A stretch of 64,000 nucleotides of DNA, taken from Sanguibacter antarcticus (GTDB lineage: Bacteria; Actinomycetota; Actinomycetes; Actinomycetales; Cellulomonadaceae). Below, piece after piece: positions 9,192 to 19,369 of the stretch. Under the pieces are notes generated by a model. The model saw only the letters and a list, made by a program, of their open reading frames with translations. It had not been told where the DNA came from and did not search any database. Within the stretch, counting starts at the first letter, position 1. Every line of letters starts with the position of its first letter. The stretch covers positions 1 to 64,000 of the forward strand of contig NZ_PDJG01000001.1 of assembly GCF_002564005.1 (NCBI RefSeq), in the 5' to 3' direction. A program made the translations under genes and the position numbers.

Positions 9192-10107
9192 GCCGACGCA
9201 CCCCACACCCACGCCGGTCACCACCGACAGCACCGCACCAGCCGTCGACGGCGCCGGGATCGACCTCGACTCCGCCGGCGCCGTCCTCGGACAGGACACC
9301 GACCGGTTCCGGCACGACTACCTCGAGGTGCGCGGCCTGCACGTCGAGTTCGACGGCTTCGTCGCCGTCGACTCCGTCGACCTCACTGTCGTGCAAGGCG
9401 ACCTGCGGTTCCTCATCGGGCCCAACGGCGCCGGGAAGACGACGATCGTCGACGCCATCACCGGGCTCGCGAAAGCGAGCGGGTCCGTCCGCTTCGGCGG
9501 CACCGAGCTCCTCGGGCGCACGGTGCACAAGGTGGCCCGCGCAGGCGTCGGTCGCACCTTCCAGACGGCGAGCGTCTTCGAGGAGCTCACCGTCCTGCAG
9601 AACCTCGACATCGCCGCCGGCTCCGGCCGCAGCCCCTGGGAGCTCCTGCGCCGACGCAGCGGCGTCCCCGAGAACGTCGAGGCCGCCATGGAGACCATCG
9701 GCCTCACGCACCTGCGCGACGTCCAGGCAGGCATCCTCGCCCACGGCCAGAAGCAGTGGCTCGAGATCGGCATGCTCCTCGTCCAAGACGCCAGACTCCT
9801 CCTGCTCGACGAGCCCGTCGCCGGCATGAGCCACGCCGAGCGCGAGCAGACCGGCCTCCTCCTCCAGCGGATCGGCGAGCAGCGCACCGTCGTCGTCGTC
9901 GAGCACGACATGGAGTTCCTCCGCGCGTTCGCGTCCTCCGTCACCGTGCTGCACATGGGATCCGTCCTCTCCGAGGGCACCTACGCCGAGGTCCAGGCGG
10001 ACCCGCGGGTCCAAGAGGTCTACCTCGGCACCGCGGGCGCGTCGCGCGGCGCCCGCCGCACGCGTCCCCGGCCAGCGACCACGACCACCCCGACGACGGA
10101 GGCCTGA
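9184..10107 (+). CDS. urtD: Urea ABC transporter ATP-binding protein UrtD
   Basis: This is an ATPase of the branched-chain amino acid/urea importer class. ATG 9184 overlaps the end of urtC by eight bases. The protein (307 aa) has an unusual N-terminal extension of about 45 residues before LEVRGLHVEFDGFVAVDS. It then has Walker A GPNGAGKTT, the urea-type signature AHGQKQWLEIGM instead of LSGGQ, Walker B LLLLDEPVAGM and switch histidine VVEHDMEF. It works with UrtE on the cytosolic side of UrtBC. Confidence 0.94.
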   Translation: MTEPTHPTPTPVTTDSTAPAVDGAGIDLDSAGAVLGQDTDRFRHDYLEVRGLHVEFDGFVAVDSVDLTVVQGDLRFLIGPNGAGKTTIVDAITGLAKASGSVRFGGTELLGRTVHKVARAGVGRTFQTASVFEELTVLQNLDIAAGSGRSPWELLRRRSGVPENVEAAMETIGLTHLRDVQAGILAHGQKQWLEIGMLLVQDARLLLLDEPVAGMSHAEREQTGLLLQRIGEQRTVVVVEHDMEFLRAFASSVTVLHMGSVLSEGTYAEVQADPRVQEVYLGTAGASRGARRTRPRPATTTTPTTEA

Positions 10108-10108
10108 C

Positions 10109-10801
10109 ATGCTCGAGATCCGCGACCTCCACGTCGGCTACGGCCGCAGCCTCGTCCTCTACGACGTCTCCGTCACCGTGCCGTCCGGTGGGGTCGCCGC
10201 TATCCTCGGCCACAACGGTGCAGGCAAGTCGACGCTGCTCCGTGCGACGCTCGGCCTCCTGCGACCGCGCTCCGGCACGATCACCTTCGACGGGGAGGAC
10301 ATCACGACGATGCCGACCTACCAGCGCGTCCGCCGCGGTCTCGCGTACGTCCCCCAGGGGCAGCAGTCCTTCGGCGACCTCACCGCACGCGAGAACCTCC
10401 AGCTCGTCGCCGACACCCGCAAAGACGGGACCACGCGGCTCGACGAGGCGCTCGACCTCTTCCCCGCCCTGAGCAGCCTCCTCGGCAGGCGGGCCGGGCT
10501 CCTCTCCGGCGGCCAGCGCCAGCAGCTCGCGATCGCCCGTGCGCTCATCACCGGCCCGCGCCTGCTGCTCCTCGACGAACCGACCGAAGGCATCCAGCCC
10601 TCCGTCGTCACCGAGATCGAAGACGCGATCGTCGCGCTGACCGACTCGGGGGAGATGTCGGTCCTCCTCGTCGAGCAGCACGTCGGCTTCGCGCTCGGGG
10701 CCGCCGACGCGTACTACGTCGTCGAGTCCGGCAGGGTCGTCGACTCCGGCGGCGGTGGCGTCGACGCCGAAGACCACGTCCGCGCAGCGATGGCCATCTG
10801 A
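10109..10801 (+). CDS. urtE: Urea ABC transporter ATP-binding protein UrtE
   Basis: This is the second ATPase of the urea importer. It is 230 aa and LivF-like, with Walker [10 protein letters not shown], signature [15 protein letters not shown], Walker [12 protein letters not shown] and [12 protein letters not shown]. It starts one base after the urtD stop and its own stop TGA shares its last base with the ureA ATG (TGATG), showing tight coupling between urea import and urease. Confidence 0.94.
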   Translation: MLEIRDLHVGYGRSLVLYDVSVTVPSGGVAAILGHNGAGKSTLLRATLGLLRPRSGTITFDGEDITTMPTYQRVRRGLAYVPQGQQSFGDLTARENLQLVADTRKDGTTRLDEALDLFPALSSLLGRRAGLLSGGQRQQLAIARALITGPRLLLLDEPTEGIQPSVVTEIEDAIVALTDSGEMSVLLVEQHVGFALGAADAYYVVESGRVVDSGGGGVDAEDHVRAAMAI

Positions 10802-11103
10802 TGCACTTCTCACCAGCAGACCAAGAAAAGCTGCTCCTCGCCGTCGCCGGGATGGTCGCCCGCGACCGGCGAGCGCGCGGCATCCGGCTCAACTACCCCG
10901 AGACGGTGGCCCTCCTCACCACGTGGGTCATCGAAGAGGCCCGCGCCGGCGGGACCGTCGCCGACCTCATGGTCGCCGGTCGCGAGGTCCTCGGGCGCGA
11001 CGACGTCATGGACGGCGTCGCCGAGATGCTCCCCGACGTCCAGGTCGAAGCCACCTTCCCCGACGGGCGCAAGCTCGTCACCATCCACAACCCCATCGCC
11101 TAG
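10801..11103 (+). CDS. ureA: Urease gamma subunit UreA
   Basis: This small structural subunit of urease assembles with UreB and UreC into the nickel enzyme that hydrolyses urea to ammonia and carbamate. It is 100 aa, the normal length, and begins [20 protein letters not shown] with [20 protein letters not shown] and the conserved [15 protein letters not shown]. It is translationally coupled to urtE. The three subunits are separate genes, as in most actinobacteria. Confidence 0.97.
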   Translation: MHFSPADQEKLLLAVAGMVARDRRARGIRLNYPETVALLTTWVIEEARAGGTVADLMVAGREVLGRDDVMDGVAEMLPDVQVEATFPDGRKLVTIHNPIA

Positions 11104-11112
11104 GAGCCCGCC

Positions 11113-11512
11113 ATGGCAGGAATCTCCACCACCGGTCCAGGCGCCGTCCGGCTCGGGTCCGACGCCCCGATCGTGCTCAACGGCGACCGGACGCCGGCCG
11201 AGCGGCTCACGCTCGTCATCGAGAACACCGGCGACCGCCCGGTGCAGATCGGCTCCCACCTCCACCTCCCCGACTCCAACACCGCGCTCGCGTTCGACCG
11301 CGTCGCCGCGCGCGGCTTCCGGCTCGACATCCCCTCCGGGACGTCGCGCCGCTTCGAGCCCGGCGCGTCCGCCCAGGTCGAGGCGGTCGCGCTGCGCGGC
11401 CTGCGACGCGTCCCCGGGATCCAGCGAGACAAGACCGCGGCGCACAGCGACGTCTCCCAGCCCGCACCCACCCGACCCGTCGCGCTCGCACCGACCGAAG
11501 GAGACCGCACCG

Positions 11513-11520
<8 letters not shown>
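11113..11520 (+). CDS. ureB: Urease beta subunit UreB
   Basis: This structural subunit has no catalytic residue. It is 135 aa, with the family core [20 protein letters not shown], then [18 protein letters not shown] and [17 protein letters not shown]. The roughly 30 residues after the core ([16 protein letters not shown] and onward) are a low-complexity tail seen in some actinobacteria. A GGAG-type site precedes its ATG, and its last eight bases overlap ureC. Confidence 0.96.
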
Positions 11521-13227
<1,707 letters not shown>

Positions 13228-13228
<1 letters not shown>

Positions 13229-14010
13229 TGCACCAGATCACCGGCACCAGCCCCGACGTCATGATGATGCTGCTCGCCGACGCGCGCCTGCCCACCGGTG
13301 GTCACACCCAGTCCGCCGGGCTCGAGCCCGCGCTGCGAGCGGGCATGGCGCCGCGCGACGTGCCCGCCTACATCGCGGCGCGCCTCGCCACGACCGCCCG
13401 CGTCGAGGCAGGCACCGCGGTCGTCGCGCGGCACGTCGCGCTCCAGCACAGCGACATCCAGCACAGTGACATCCCGCACAGCGACCTCCAGCACGGCGAC
13501 CTCGCCCACGTGCGCGCCGCCTGGGCCGCCCGCACGCCGAGCCCGGCGCTGCGCGAGACGTCCGAACGGCTCGGGCGTGGTTACCTGCGCCTCGTCCGGC
13601 GGCTCTGGGCCGACCACGCGGCGCTCGCCGCGCTCGAACGAGACCTTCCCTCGCGGGGGCGGCCGCCCGGCGGCCCTGCAGCCGGTCCGCAGCGCGTCCT
13701 CGGCGGCGTCCCACGCCCGGTGGTCCTCGGCGTCCTCGCCGCGTGCTCCGGTCTCGACGCCGGTCGCCTCGCACGCCTCGTCGCGTACGACGACGCCCAG
13801 ACGGTCGCGGCGGCGTCCCTCAAGCTCGAGCCCGTCGACCCCGCCGACGTCACCGCCTGGGTGCTCGCGGCCGGCCCCGACATCGACGACCTCGTGCGCG
13901 AGGTCGAGGACCTCACCCATCCCGACCAGATCCCTGCCCACGGCGCACCGCTCATGGAGCAGTGGGCCGAGCACCACGCCCGCACCACAGAAAGGCTCTT
14001 CAGTGCCTGA
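13228..14010 (+). CDS. ureF: Urease accessory protein UreF with a His-rich pentapeptide repeat
   Basis: UreF joins UreD and UreG in the nickel-insertion complex and gates GTP hydrolysis by UreG. ATG 13228 overlaps the ureC stop. The 260-residue protein has the family start [20 protein letters not shown] and C-terminal [24 protein letters not shown] helices. Unusually, residues 73-92 are four near-exact copies of a pentapeptide of type QHSDI, encoded by a 15-base repeat at 13444-13503. This adds several histidines where UreF normally has only a helix, and could be a local nickel-binding patch. Confidence 0.9.
13444..13503 (+). repeat. Four-copy 15-base tandem repeat inside ureF
   Basis: Four in-frame units encode [15 protein letters not shown] and QHGDL. 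Copies differ by a few bases. Copy number could change by slippage without breaking the frame. Confidence 0.8.
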
Positions 14011-14788
14011 GAACCACGTCCCCGACGTCACCCCCGCACCCGTCCGGACCCGATCGCTGCGCCTCGGCGTCGCCGGGCCCGTCGGCACCGGCAAGAGCTC
14101 GCTCATCGCTCTCGTGTGCCGAGAGCTCGCCGGCGAGCTCTCGCTCGGCGTCATCACCAACGACATCTACACCGACGAGGACGCCCGGTTCCTGCGCTCC
14201 GCCGGTGTCCTGGACCCTGAGCGGATCCGCGCCGTCGAGACCGGGGCCTGCCCGCACACCGCCATCCGGGACGACATCACCGCCAACCTCATGGCTGTCG
14301 AAGACCTCGAGGATGACTTCGCGCCGCTCGACGTCGTCCTCGTCGAGTCCGGAGGCGACAACCTCACCGCGACGTTCTCGCCGGCGCTCGTCGACGCCCA
14401 GATCTTCGTCCTCGACGTCGCCGGGGGCGGCGACGTGGCCCGCAAGGGAGGTCCTGGCATCGCCCGAGCCGACCTTCTCGTCGTCAACAAGACCGACCTC
14501 GCGCCCTACGTCGGCGTCGACGTCGCGCAGATGGTCGCCGACGGCGAGGCCGCCAGGGAGGGCCGCCCCGTCCTCGCCCTGTCACGAGAAGACCCCGTGT
14601 CGCGCGCGACCCTCAAGGCCTGGGTGCTCGAGATGCTCGCCGAGCACACCGGCGGCAACCACGTCCCTCAGGACCCGGGGCCGATGGCACCGCACTTCCA
14701 CGCTGACGAGGACGACGACCACACCCACGACGACCACACCCACGGTGACGGCGAGCACGCACACAGCCACTCTCGCTCGCACGCCTGA
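14003..14788 (+). CDS. ureG: Urease accessory GTPase UreG
   Basis: UreG is a SIMIBI-class GTPase that binds nickel and drives its insertion into urease. GTG 14003 is chosen because AGAAAGG lies seven bases upstream and the frame then begins shortly before the P-loop; it overlaps the end of ureF by eight bases. The 261 residues contain GPVGTGKSS, the nickel-site motif [13 protein letters not shown] and the base motif VVNKTDLAP. The last 30 residues are rich in His and Asp ([17 protein letters not shown]), a probable nickel store placed at the C-terminus rather than the more common N-terminus. Confidence 0.96.
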   Translation: MPENHVPDVTPAPVRTRSLRLGVAGPVGTGKSSLIALVCRELAGELSLGVITNDIYTDEDARFLRSAGVLDPERIRAVETGACPHTAIRDDITANLMAVEDLEDDFAPLDVVLVESGGDNLTATFSPALVDAQIFVLDVAGGGDVARKGGPGIARADLLVVNKTDLAPYVGVDVAQMVADGEAAREGRPVLALSREDPVSRATLKAWVLEMLAEHTGGNHVPQDPGPMAPHFHADEDDDHTHDDHTHGDGEHAHSHSRSHA

Positions 14789-14799
14789 ACGTCGGCGCC

Positions 14800-15576
14800 A
14801 TGACCCAGATCGCCGTGCACGTCGACGGAGGACGAGCCCGGTGCGCCCTGCGGACCGGGCTCCTCAGCCCGCGCGTGCTCTCCTCCGACCATGCGGGTGC
14901 CCGCGTCGCGCTCGTCGCGACCGGAGCGCTCCTCCTCGCCGGCGACCACGTCCGGATCGACGTCCGGGTCGGGCCCGGTGCCTGGCTCGAGGTCGTCGAG
15001 ACGTCGGGGACCGTGGCGTACGACGCACGGGGCGGCGCGGCAGCCTGGGACGTGACGATCCACGTCGACGAGGGCGGGACACTCGTGTGGGAGGGGCTCC
15101 CGTTCGTCGTCGCGTCGGGCGCCGACGTGACCCGCCGCACCACGGCGACGCTCGCGCACGGGGCGGTGCTGCTCCTGCGCGAGACCCTCGTGCTCGGCCG
15201 GACCGGCGAGATCGGCGGTGACCTCCGGTCGCAGACCCGGTGCTCGCTCGACGGACAGCCCGCGTTCGTCGAGGACCTGCGCCTCGACGTCTCACGCACG
15301 GCACCCGGTGTCCTCGGTGACGCACGGGTCCTCGACTCCGCCCTGTGCATCGGGACGCGGCCGCCCCCGAGCGAGCCCGTCGCGGGCCAGGTGCACCTCG
15401 ACCTCGACGCCCCCGGCGCCGTGCTGCGGTCCGTCGGCCAGCACGCCCACACGGGATCGGTCGGAGCCCGGTGGGCACGGTGGACCGAGCACGTGCGGCA
15501 CCGCCCTCCGCCCCTCCTGCCCAGCCCTCTCCGTCTCGCCTCCGACCCGAAGGAGCCCCACCATGCACGTTCCTGA
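14800..15576 (+). CDS. ureD: Urease accessory protein UreD (UreH)
   Basis: UreD is the scaffold that contacts apo-urease and receives nickel from UreG through UreF. It is 258 aa, with family features WLEVVETSGTVAYDARGG and LVWEGLPFVVASGADVTRRT followed by RETLVLGRTGEIGGDL. It is the last urease accessory gene. No ureE is present, which is common in actinobacteria. The gene ends inside the following nickel transporter gene (14-base overlap). Confidence 0.92.
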   Translation: MTQIAVHVDGGRARCALRTGLLSPRVLSSDHAGARVALVATGALLLAGDHVRIDVRVGPGAWLEVVETSGTVAYDARGGAAAWDVTIHVDEGGTLVWEGLPFVVASGADVTRRTTATLAHGAVLLLRETLVLGRTGEIGGDLRSQTRCSLDGQPAFVEDLRLDVSRTAPGVLGDARVLDSALCIGTRPPPSEPVAGQVHLDLDAPGAVLRSVGQHAHTGSVGARWARWTEHVRHRPPPLLPSPLRLASDPKEPHHARS

Positions 15577-16564
15577 CCACATGATCGACGACCCGACGTC
15601 GGTCGCGACCGCGACCGTCGCCTGCGCGACCCTGGCGTACGCCGCCTACCGCTCGCGGACAGAGCTCACCCGACGCACCATCGCGACGACCGCAGCCACC
15701 GGCGCGCTCGTCTTCGCCCTCCAGATGGTCAGCTACCCGGTGAGCACCGGGACGAGCGGGCACCTCATGGGCGGTGTCCTTGCCGCCGCGCTCGTCGGCC
15801 CGTGGCTCGGGATGATGAGCGTGACGCTCGTCCTCGTGGTCCAGGCGACACTCTTCGCCGACGGCGGGATCACTGCGCTCGGCACGAACACGCTCCTCAT
15901 GGCGGTGATCGGGACAGCAGCAGGCTGGGCCGTCACCCGTGGGGTCCAGCGTGCGCTCGGCGGTCGTCTCGCCGACACCCGCTACGCACCGCTCGCGGGA
16001 GGCGTCGGTGCGCTCGTGAGCGTGCCGGCGTCCGCGCTCGCCTTCGTCGCGCTCTTCGCCTTCGGGGGCACAGCCACGGTCCCGCTCGGAGAGCTCACCG
16101 CCTCGATGCGCTCGGTGCACGCGCTCATCGGGCTCGGCGAAGGGCTCATCACCGCGCTCGTCCTCGCCCTCGTCCTGGCCGTCGCCCCGGGCGTCGCCCG
16201 CATCGACGCGCGACGCCAGAGCGCGGCTGCGCTCGTGCACGCACCCGTCGGACGCGCCGTCGGGGCGCTCTCCGGGATCGCGGCCGTCAGCGCGGTCGTC
16301 CTCTCGTCCTTCGCGGCAGCGGCCCCTGACGGCCTCGAGGCGACCGCCGCCGAGCTCGGCTTCCTCGACGTGGCCGGGCCGCATGCTCTGGCTGCGCTCC
16401 CGCTCGCGGACTACGGCGCGACGAGCGGGAGCCCCGTCGGCGTCGCCGGGCTGCTCGGCACCGTCATGGTCGCTGCGCTCTCGACAGTGCTGCTCGCGGC
16501 GGTGCGCGAGCGTGTCGCAGCGCCCGTCACGGTACGGAGCGGGTCCGACGCTCGTGCGCGGTGA
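15563..16564 (+). CDS. nikM: Fused nickel/cobalt ECF transporter component NikMN (CbiMN-like)
   Basis: This integral membrane protein recognises the metal in energy-coupling-factor transporters. AAGGAG precedes ATG 15563 and the N-terminus MHVPDHM resembles the conserved MHIPDG start whose free amine and His2 bind the ion. The first 215 residues or so are the CbiM fold (LMGGVLAAALVGPWLGM, LFADGGITALGTN). After a linker comes a PDGLE domain (FAAAAPDGLEATAAELGF) corresponding to the NikN/CbiN part. Context beside urease indicates nickel. No NikQ or NikO gene follows here, so it is either served from elsewhere or works alone. Confidence 0.88.
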   Translation: MHVPDHMIDDPTSVATATVACATLAYAAYRSRTELTRRTIATTAATGALVFALQMVSYPVSTGTSGHLMGGVLAAALVGPWLGMMSVTLVLVVQATLFADGGITALGTNTLLMAVIGTAAGWAVTRGVQRALGGRLADTRYAPLAGGVGALVSVPASALAFVALFAFGGTATVPLGELTASMRSVHALIGLGEGLITALVLALVLAVAPGVARIDARRQSAAALVHAPVGRAVGALSGIAAVSAVVLSSFAAAAPDGLEATAAELGFLDVAGPHALAALPLADYGATSGSPVGVAGLLGTVMVAALSTVLLAAVRERVAAPVTVRSGSDARAR

Positions 16565-16808
16565 CGCGCAGACCTGAACCGCGCAGCCGTCGGACGAGCT
16601 CGCGACGCTCGACGCGCACCGCGCCGAGCAGCACGAGCGCCTCGTAGCGTTCCGCGGGGACGTCGTAGTGGTCGAGATCGAAGCTGCGCGGGGGCAGGCC
16701 CGCCTCCCGGGCGAACGCGTGCAGCTCGTCGAGCGACTCGTCGCTCACGAGGTGTCCCCAGACGGTCGAGTGCTTGGGCCACAGGGGAGAGTCGAGGAGA
16801 ACGGTCAC
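16527..16808 (-). CDS. DUF4031 domain-containing protein
   Basis: The 93-residue protein closely follows the DUF4031 pattern: VLLDSPLWPKHSTVWGHLVS at the start, then LDELHAFAREAGLPPRSFD and HYDVPAERYE. The biochemical role of the family is not established. It is transcribed toward the nikMN gene, and the two coding ends overlap by 38 bases, so they are convergent. Confidence 0.85.
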   Translation of the reverse strand: MTVLLDSPLWPKHSTVWGHLVSDESLDELHAFAREAGLPPRSFDLDHYDVPAERYEALVLLGAVRVERRELVRRLRGSGLRVTAHERRTRSVP

Positions 16809-16852
16809 ACGGCATCATCGCACCGGCGGTCTCACCGGCGCGAGAGAACCGA

Positions 16853-16891
16853 CCACGGGGCAGCGAGCAGGGGGAGGCCCGCGCCCCGTGG
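16853..16891. terminator. Hairpin left of the IS481 element
   Basis: CCACGGGGC at 16853-16861 pairs perfectly with GCCCCGTGG at 16883-16891. Before the IS481 insertion this lay about 20 bases beyond the stop of the WXG100 gene, so it may be that gene's old terminator. The loop is long and there is no T-run. Confidence 0.38.
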
Positions 16892-16909
16892 CCGGGGTCG
16901 TGGGGGCCG

Positions 16910-16915
16910 ACTAGA
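16910..16915. repeat. Target-site duplication ACTAGA, left copy
   Basis: Same six bases as 18037-18042. Its CTAG core supplies the TAG stop of the transposase read on the minus strand. Confidence 0.85.
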
Positions 16916-17918
16916 TGTTCTGTGTCATGACGTTGGTGACACGTGCTGGCATGCGTGAGGCTGGGGGTCGGTCACCGATTGCAGTATGGGGTCGATGGTA
17001 GTTGTAGTGGATGTTCCAGACGGTGATCGCGTTGGCCCGCTGTGTCTCTGAGGTCCATTCGGTGGCGTAGAGGAGCTCTTCGGCGAGCGTGCGGTTGTAA
17101 CGTTCGACCTTGCCGTTGTGCTTGGGCGTGTGGGGGCGGATGCGCTGGTGGCGGGCGGCGGTGCCCGCGATGGTGCGGTGGAAGTCGCGGGCGCGGTAGT
17201 TCGACCCGTTGTCGGTCACGACGCGGGTGAACCGGGTGATTCCGTGGGCGGTGAAGAACGCCCTCGCGCGGGCCCAGAACGCGATCGTGGTGACTGCTTT
17301 CTCGTCGGGCAGGGCCTCGGTGTAGGCCAGGCGGGAGAACCCGTCGACGGCCGAGTGCAGGTAGACGTATCCGGCTCTGGCGCCCCTGGTCTTGGCCCGG
17401 TCAACGGCCTTGGCTGCCTCGGATCCGCGGCCGTGAGCCCGCCAGCCGCCACCGTCGGGGATCCGCCCGACCTTCTTGACGTCCAGGTGGACCATGTGGC
17501 CGGGATACCTGGCCACGATCTTCTTGATGACTCGGTTGCTCGCGCCGGTGGGGTCGATGTCCCGGCGCCGGGAGATCCCCAACCGGCGCAACCAGCGGGC
17601 GACGGTCACGGGCGCGATCTGATGACCCTCACGGACCAGCTCGAGATGAATCTGTCGGGCCGTCCACTTGTGGGTGCGGCGCAGTTCCTCGATCCGTACG
17701 ACCACCTCGGGCGGGGTCTGGGTCGGGGACGAGTGCGGGGCGCTGGACCGGTCGACCAGACCGACCTCCCCGACGGCTTCGTAGCGGCGCAACCACTTCG
17801 TCACCGTCTGGCGGGCGACGCCCGCCTCGGCCGCGACGTGAGCGATCGGACGGTACTCGCAGCGCTGCACCAGGCGCAGTCTTCCGGCTGGGGTCAACGG
17901 GGCATTAGCGTGGGTCAT
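16911..17918 (-). CDS. IS481-family transposase
   Basis: This is a DDE recombinase that cuts and joins the element ends. The ATG at 17918 is preferred over one 51 bases upstream because the family starts near MTHANAPLTPAGRLRLV. The 335 residues have a helix-turn-helix (RPIAHVAAEAGVARQTVTKW), a second HTH segment (LVREGHQIAPVTVARWLRRL) and the rve core with HLDVKKVGRIPDGGG (first Asp), RVVTDNGSNYRARDF (second Asp) and HNGKVERYNRTLAEE (Glu). The frame runs to the very end of the element and takes its stop TAG from the duplicated target. Confidence 0.94.
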   Translation of the reverse strand: MTHANAPLTPAGRLRLVQRCEYRPIAHVAAEAGVARQTVTKWLRRYEAVGEVGLVDRSSAPHSSPTQTPPEVVVRIEELRRTHKWTARQIHLELVREGHQIAPVTVARWLRRLGISRRRDIDPTGASNRVIKKIVARYPGHMVHLDVKKVGRIPDGGGWRAHGRGSEAAKAVDRAKTRGARAGYVYLHSAVDGFSRLAYTEALPDEKAVTTIAFWARARAFFTAHGITRFTRVVTDNGSNYRARDFHRTIAGTAARHQRIRPHTPKHNGKVERYNRTLAEELLYATEWTSETQRANAITVWNIHYNYHRPHTAIGDRPPASRMPARVTNVMTQNI

Positions 17919-18036
17919 GAGGGGTAGGTCCTTCAAGCAGGCGGATGTAGGAGTACTTCCATCCTGCAAGACCGGGACCTACCCCTTCCTCACGCCCACA
18001 CTCCCCGGCATGTCACCAACGTCATGACCCACAACA
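16916..18036. mobile_element. Intact IS481-family insertion sequence
   Basis: The 1,121-base element has terminal inverted repeats that start TGTT and share the run GTCATGACGTTGGTGACA. They lie at 16916-16943 and, reversed, near 18009-18036. It is flanked on both sides by ACTAGA (16910-16915 and 18037-18042), a six-base duplication of the NCTAGN target known for IS481. One uninterrupted transposase gene fills it. Good repeats, an exact duplication and an intact gene point to a recent insertion. Confidence 0.93.
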
Positions 18037-18042
18037 ACTAGA
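18037..18042. repeat. Target-site duplication ACTAGA, right copy
   Basis: This copy contains the TAG stop codon of the WXG100 gene on the minus strand, so insertion left that protein unchanged. Confidence 0.85.
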
Positions 18043-18328
18043 GCGCGAAGTGCCCTGCGGCCATGCTCTCTGCGTCCTCGTACGTCGTGGCGGTGCGGCT
18101 CAGCGCCGCGGTGATGGCGTCGAGCCCGGACTCCACCTGGGTCTGGGTGACCTGCCACTGGGCGACGACACCCGAGAAGGTCGCCGCAGCCCCGCCCGTC
18201 CACGAGCCCTGGAGATCGGTGAGGTTGCGCATCATCGTGGCCACCTCGGTGCGGATAGACGTGACCGAGATGTTCACGGCCGTGCTCGCACCGGCCACCT
18301 GGCTGACGTCGACGCCGAACTTGCTCAT
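18038..18328 (-). CDS. WXG100 (ESAT-6-like) family protein
   Basis: The 96-residue helical-hairpin protein has the central GSWTGGAAATF turn (W-x-G) between two helices and no signal peptide, as expected for a type VII secretion substrate or partner. AGGAGG lies a few bases upstream of the ATG at 18328. No second WXG100 gene and no type VII machinery is nearby, so it may act as a homodimer or be secreted by a system encoded elsewhere. Its stop codon is part of the IS481 target site. Confidence 0.85.
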   Translation of the reverse strand: MSKFGVDVSQVAGASTAVNISVTSIRTEVATMMRNLTDLQGSWTGGAAATFSGVVAQWQVTQTQVESGLDAITAALSRTATTYEDAESMAAGHFAL

Positions 18329-18483
18329 TGCTGCCTCCTGTTCACGCGCCGGCCCGGCACCCGGGCGACGACGGTGCGCCGGGAGGTTCCCCGGCGCTGT
18401 GAGAAGGACGCTAGGGCGCGCAGACGAGAACCGGGCGGGCGACGCCGGTCGATCAGGGACGCGCTCGCGCAGGCTCGCCCTGT

Positions 18484-18515
18484 GGGCAGGCTCTACGACG
18501 GGCAGGCTCTACGAC
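18484..18515. repeat. Tandem duplication of 16 bases at the 3' end of the HD gene
   Basis: GGGCAGGCTCTACGAC occurs twice in direct succession (18484-18499, 18500-18515). The right copy contains the HD gene stop. It looks like a slippage event. Confidence 0.7.
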
Positions 18516-19234
18516 GCAGCAGCGCTGGGCGGCGCGGCGTCGAGCCGGCGCAGCTCCTTCGCGATGCGCGACGCCTCGGCCCCGAGGTTCTGGCGCGCAG
18601 CCTCTTCCCACGCCGACCCGAGCGGGCTCGCGTAGAGGGCCTTGCGGCCGAGGAGCTTCGTGAGGATCCGGTGCCGTGCCGTGAGGTAGTCCCGGAGCGG
18701 GATGTGCTCGTACTCCTTGCGGATGTCCTCGAGGTACGCCTTGTAGCGCTGCGGCTCCGTCGCAAGGATCCCCATGTCCGCGTCGCAGAGCACCGCGCAG
18801 TCGAAGTCCTGCGGGATGGACTTGTGCCGCACGAGCGCGGTGACGAGCGACGTCACGCGCTCCGCGTCGCGGTCCGGGACCCCGAGGCCGAGGAGCTCCT
18901 CGCGGGCGAGCGCCGCGCTCGCGACCTCGTCCTCGCCGCCGTGGGCGGCGTACGCCACGTTGGACGCTGCGTTGAAGATCGCCCCGTGGTACCAGGCGGC
19001 CAGTCGTACGAGGTCGGGTTCGTGCGTCTCTTCAGCGAGCTCGTCGACGCGGCTGAGAACGTCGGCCAAGTGCCGGACCGTGTGATAGACCCGGCACGGC
19101 TCGCTCCACCGGTCGAGCAGAGCGTTCCCGACCCGCTGGATGTCGGCGACGGGTGCGGTGGCGCCAGCCGCCGTACAGCTCCGGACCCATGAGGACAACA
19201 GCCACTGAGGCGCATCTGCGCTGCCAGGAGGCAT
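18509..19234 (-). CDS. HD-superfamily predicted metal-dependent phosphohydrolase
   Basis: The 241-residue protein matches the family of predicted metal-dependent HD phosphohydrolases: CRVYHTVRHLADVLSRVDEL near residues 47-66, and LVTALVRHKSIPQDFDCAVL with CDADMGILATEPQRYKAYLE further on. The usual His-Asp pair reads WYHGAIFN here, with Gly84 after His83 instead of Asp. The later aspartates (DADMGILA) are kept. Metal binding could be altered, or the subfamily may use another ligand. Substrate unknown. Confidence 0.78.
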   Translation of the reverse strand: MPPGSADAPQWLLSSWVRSCTAAGATAPVADIQRVGNALLDRWSEPCRVYHTVRHLADVLSRVDELAEETHEPDLVRLAAWYHGAIFNAASNVAYAAHGGEDEVASAALAREELLGLGVPDRDAERVTSLVTALVRHKSIPQDFDCAVLCDADMGILATEPQRYKAYLEDIRKEYEHIPLRDYLTARHRILTKLLGRKALYASPLGSAWEEAARQNLGAEASRIAKELRRLDAAPPSAAAS

Positions 19235-19369
19235 GGACCAGCTTTCGACGGGTGAGCGTGAGCGCTCACGTGAGGTCTACGACCCGTAATCGTATCTCCG
19301 GATCGTCCGATGTACGTGGGGGACTGTACCGCCCACACCGAGCCAGGTCGAAGACTGCAGGTGAGAGGC

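Noticed and set aside
18038..18328. A complete type VII secretion locus around the WXG100 gene
   Set aside because: No EccC-type ATPase, EccB/D/E, mycosin or second WXG100 gene is found on either side.
18484..18515. The 16-base tandem duplication as an attachment site
   Set aside because: The copies are adjacent with nothing between them and no integrase is near. Simple slippage is enough.
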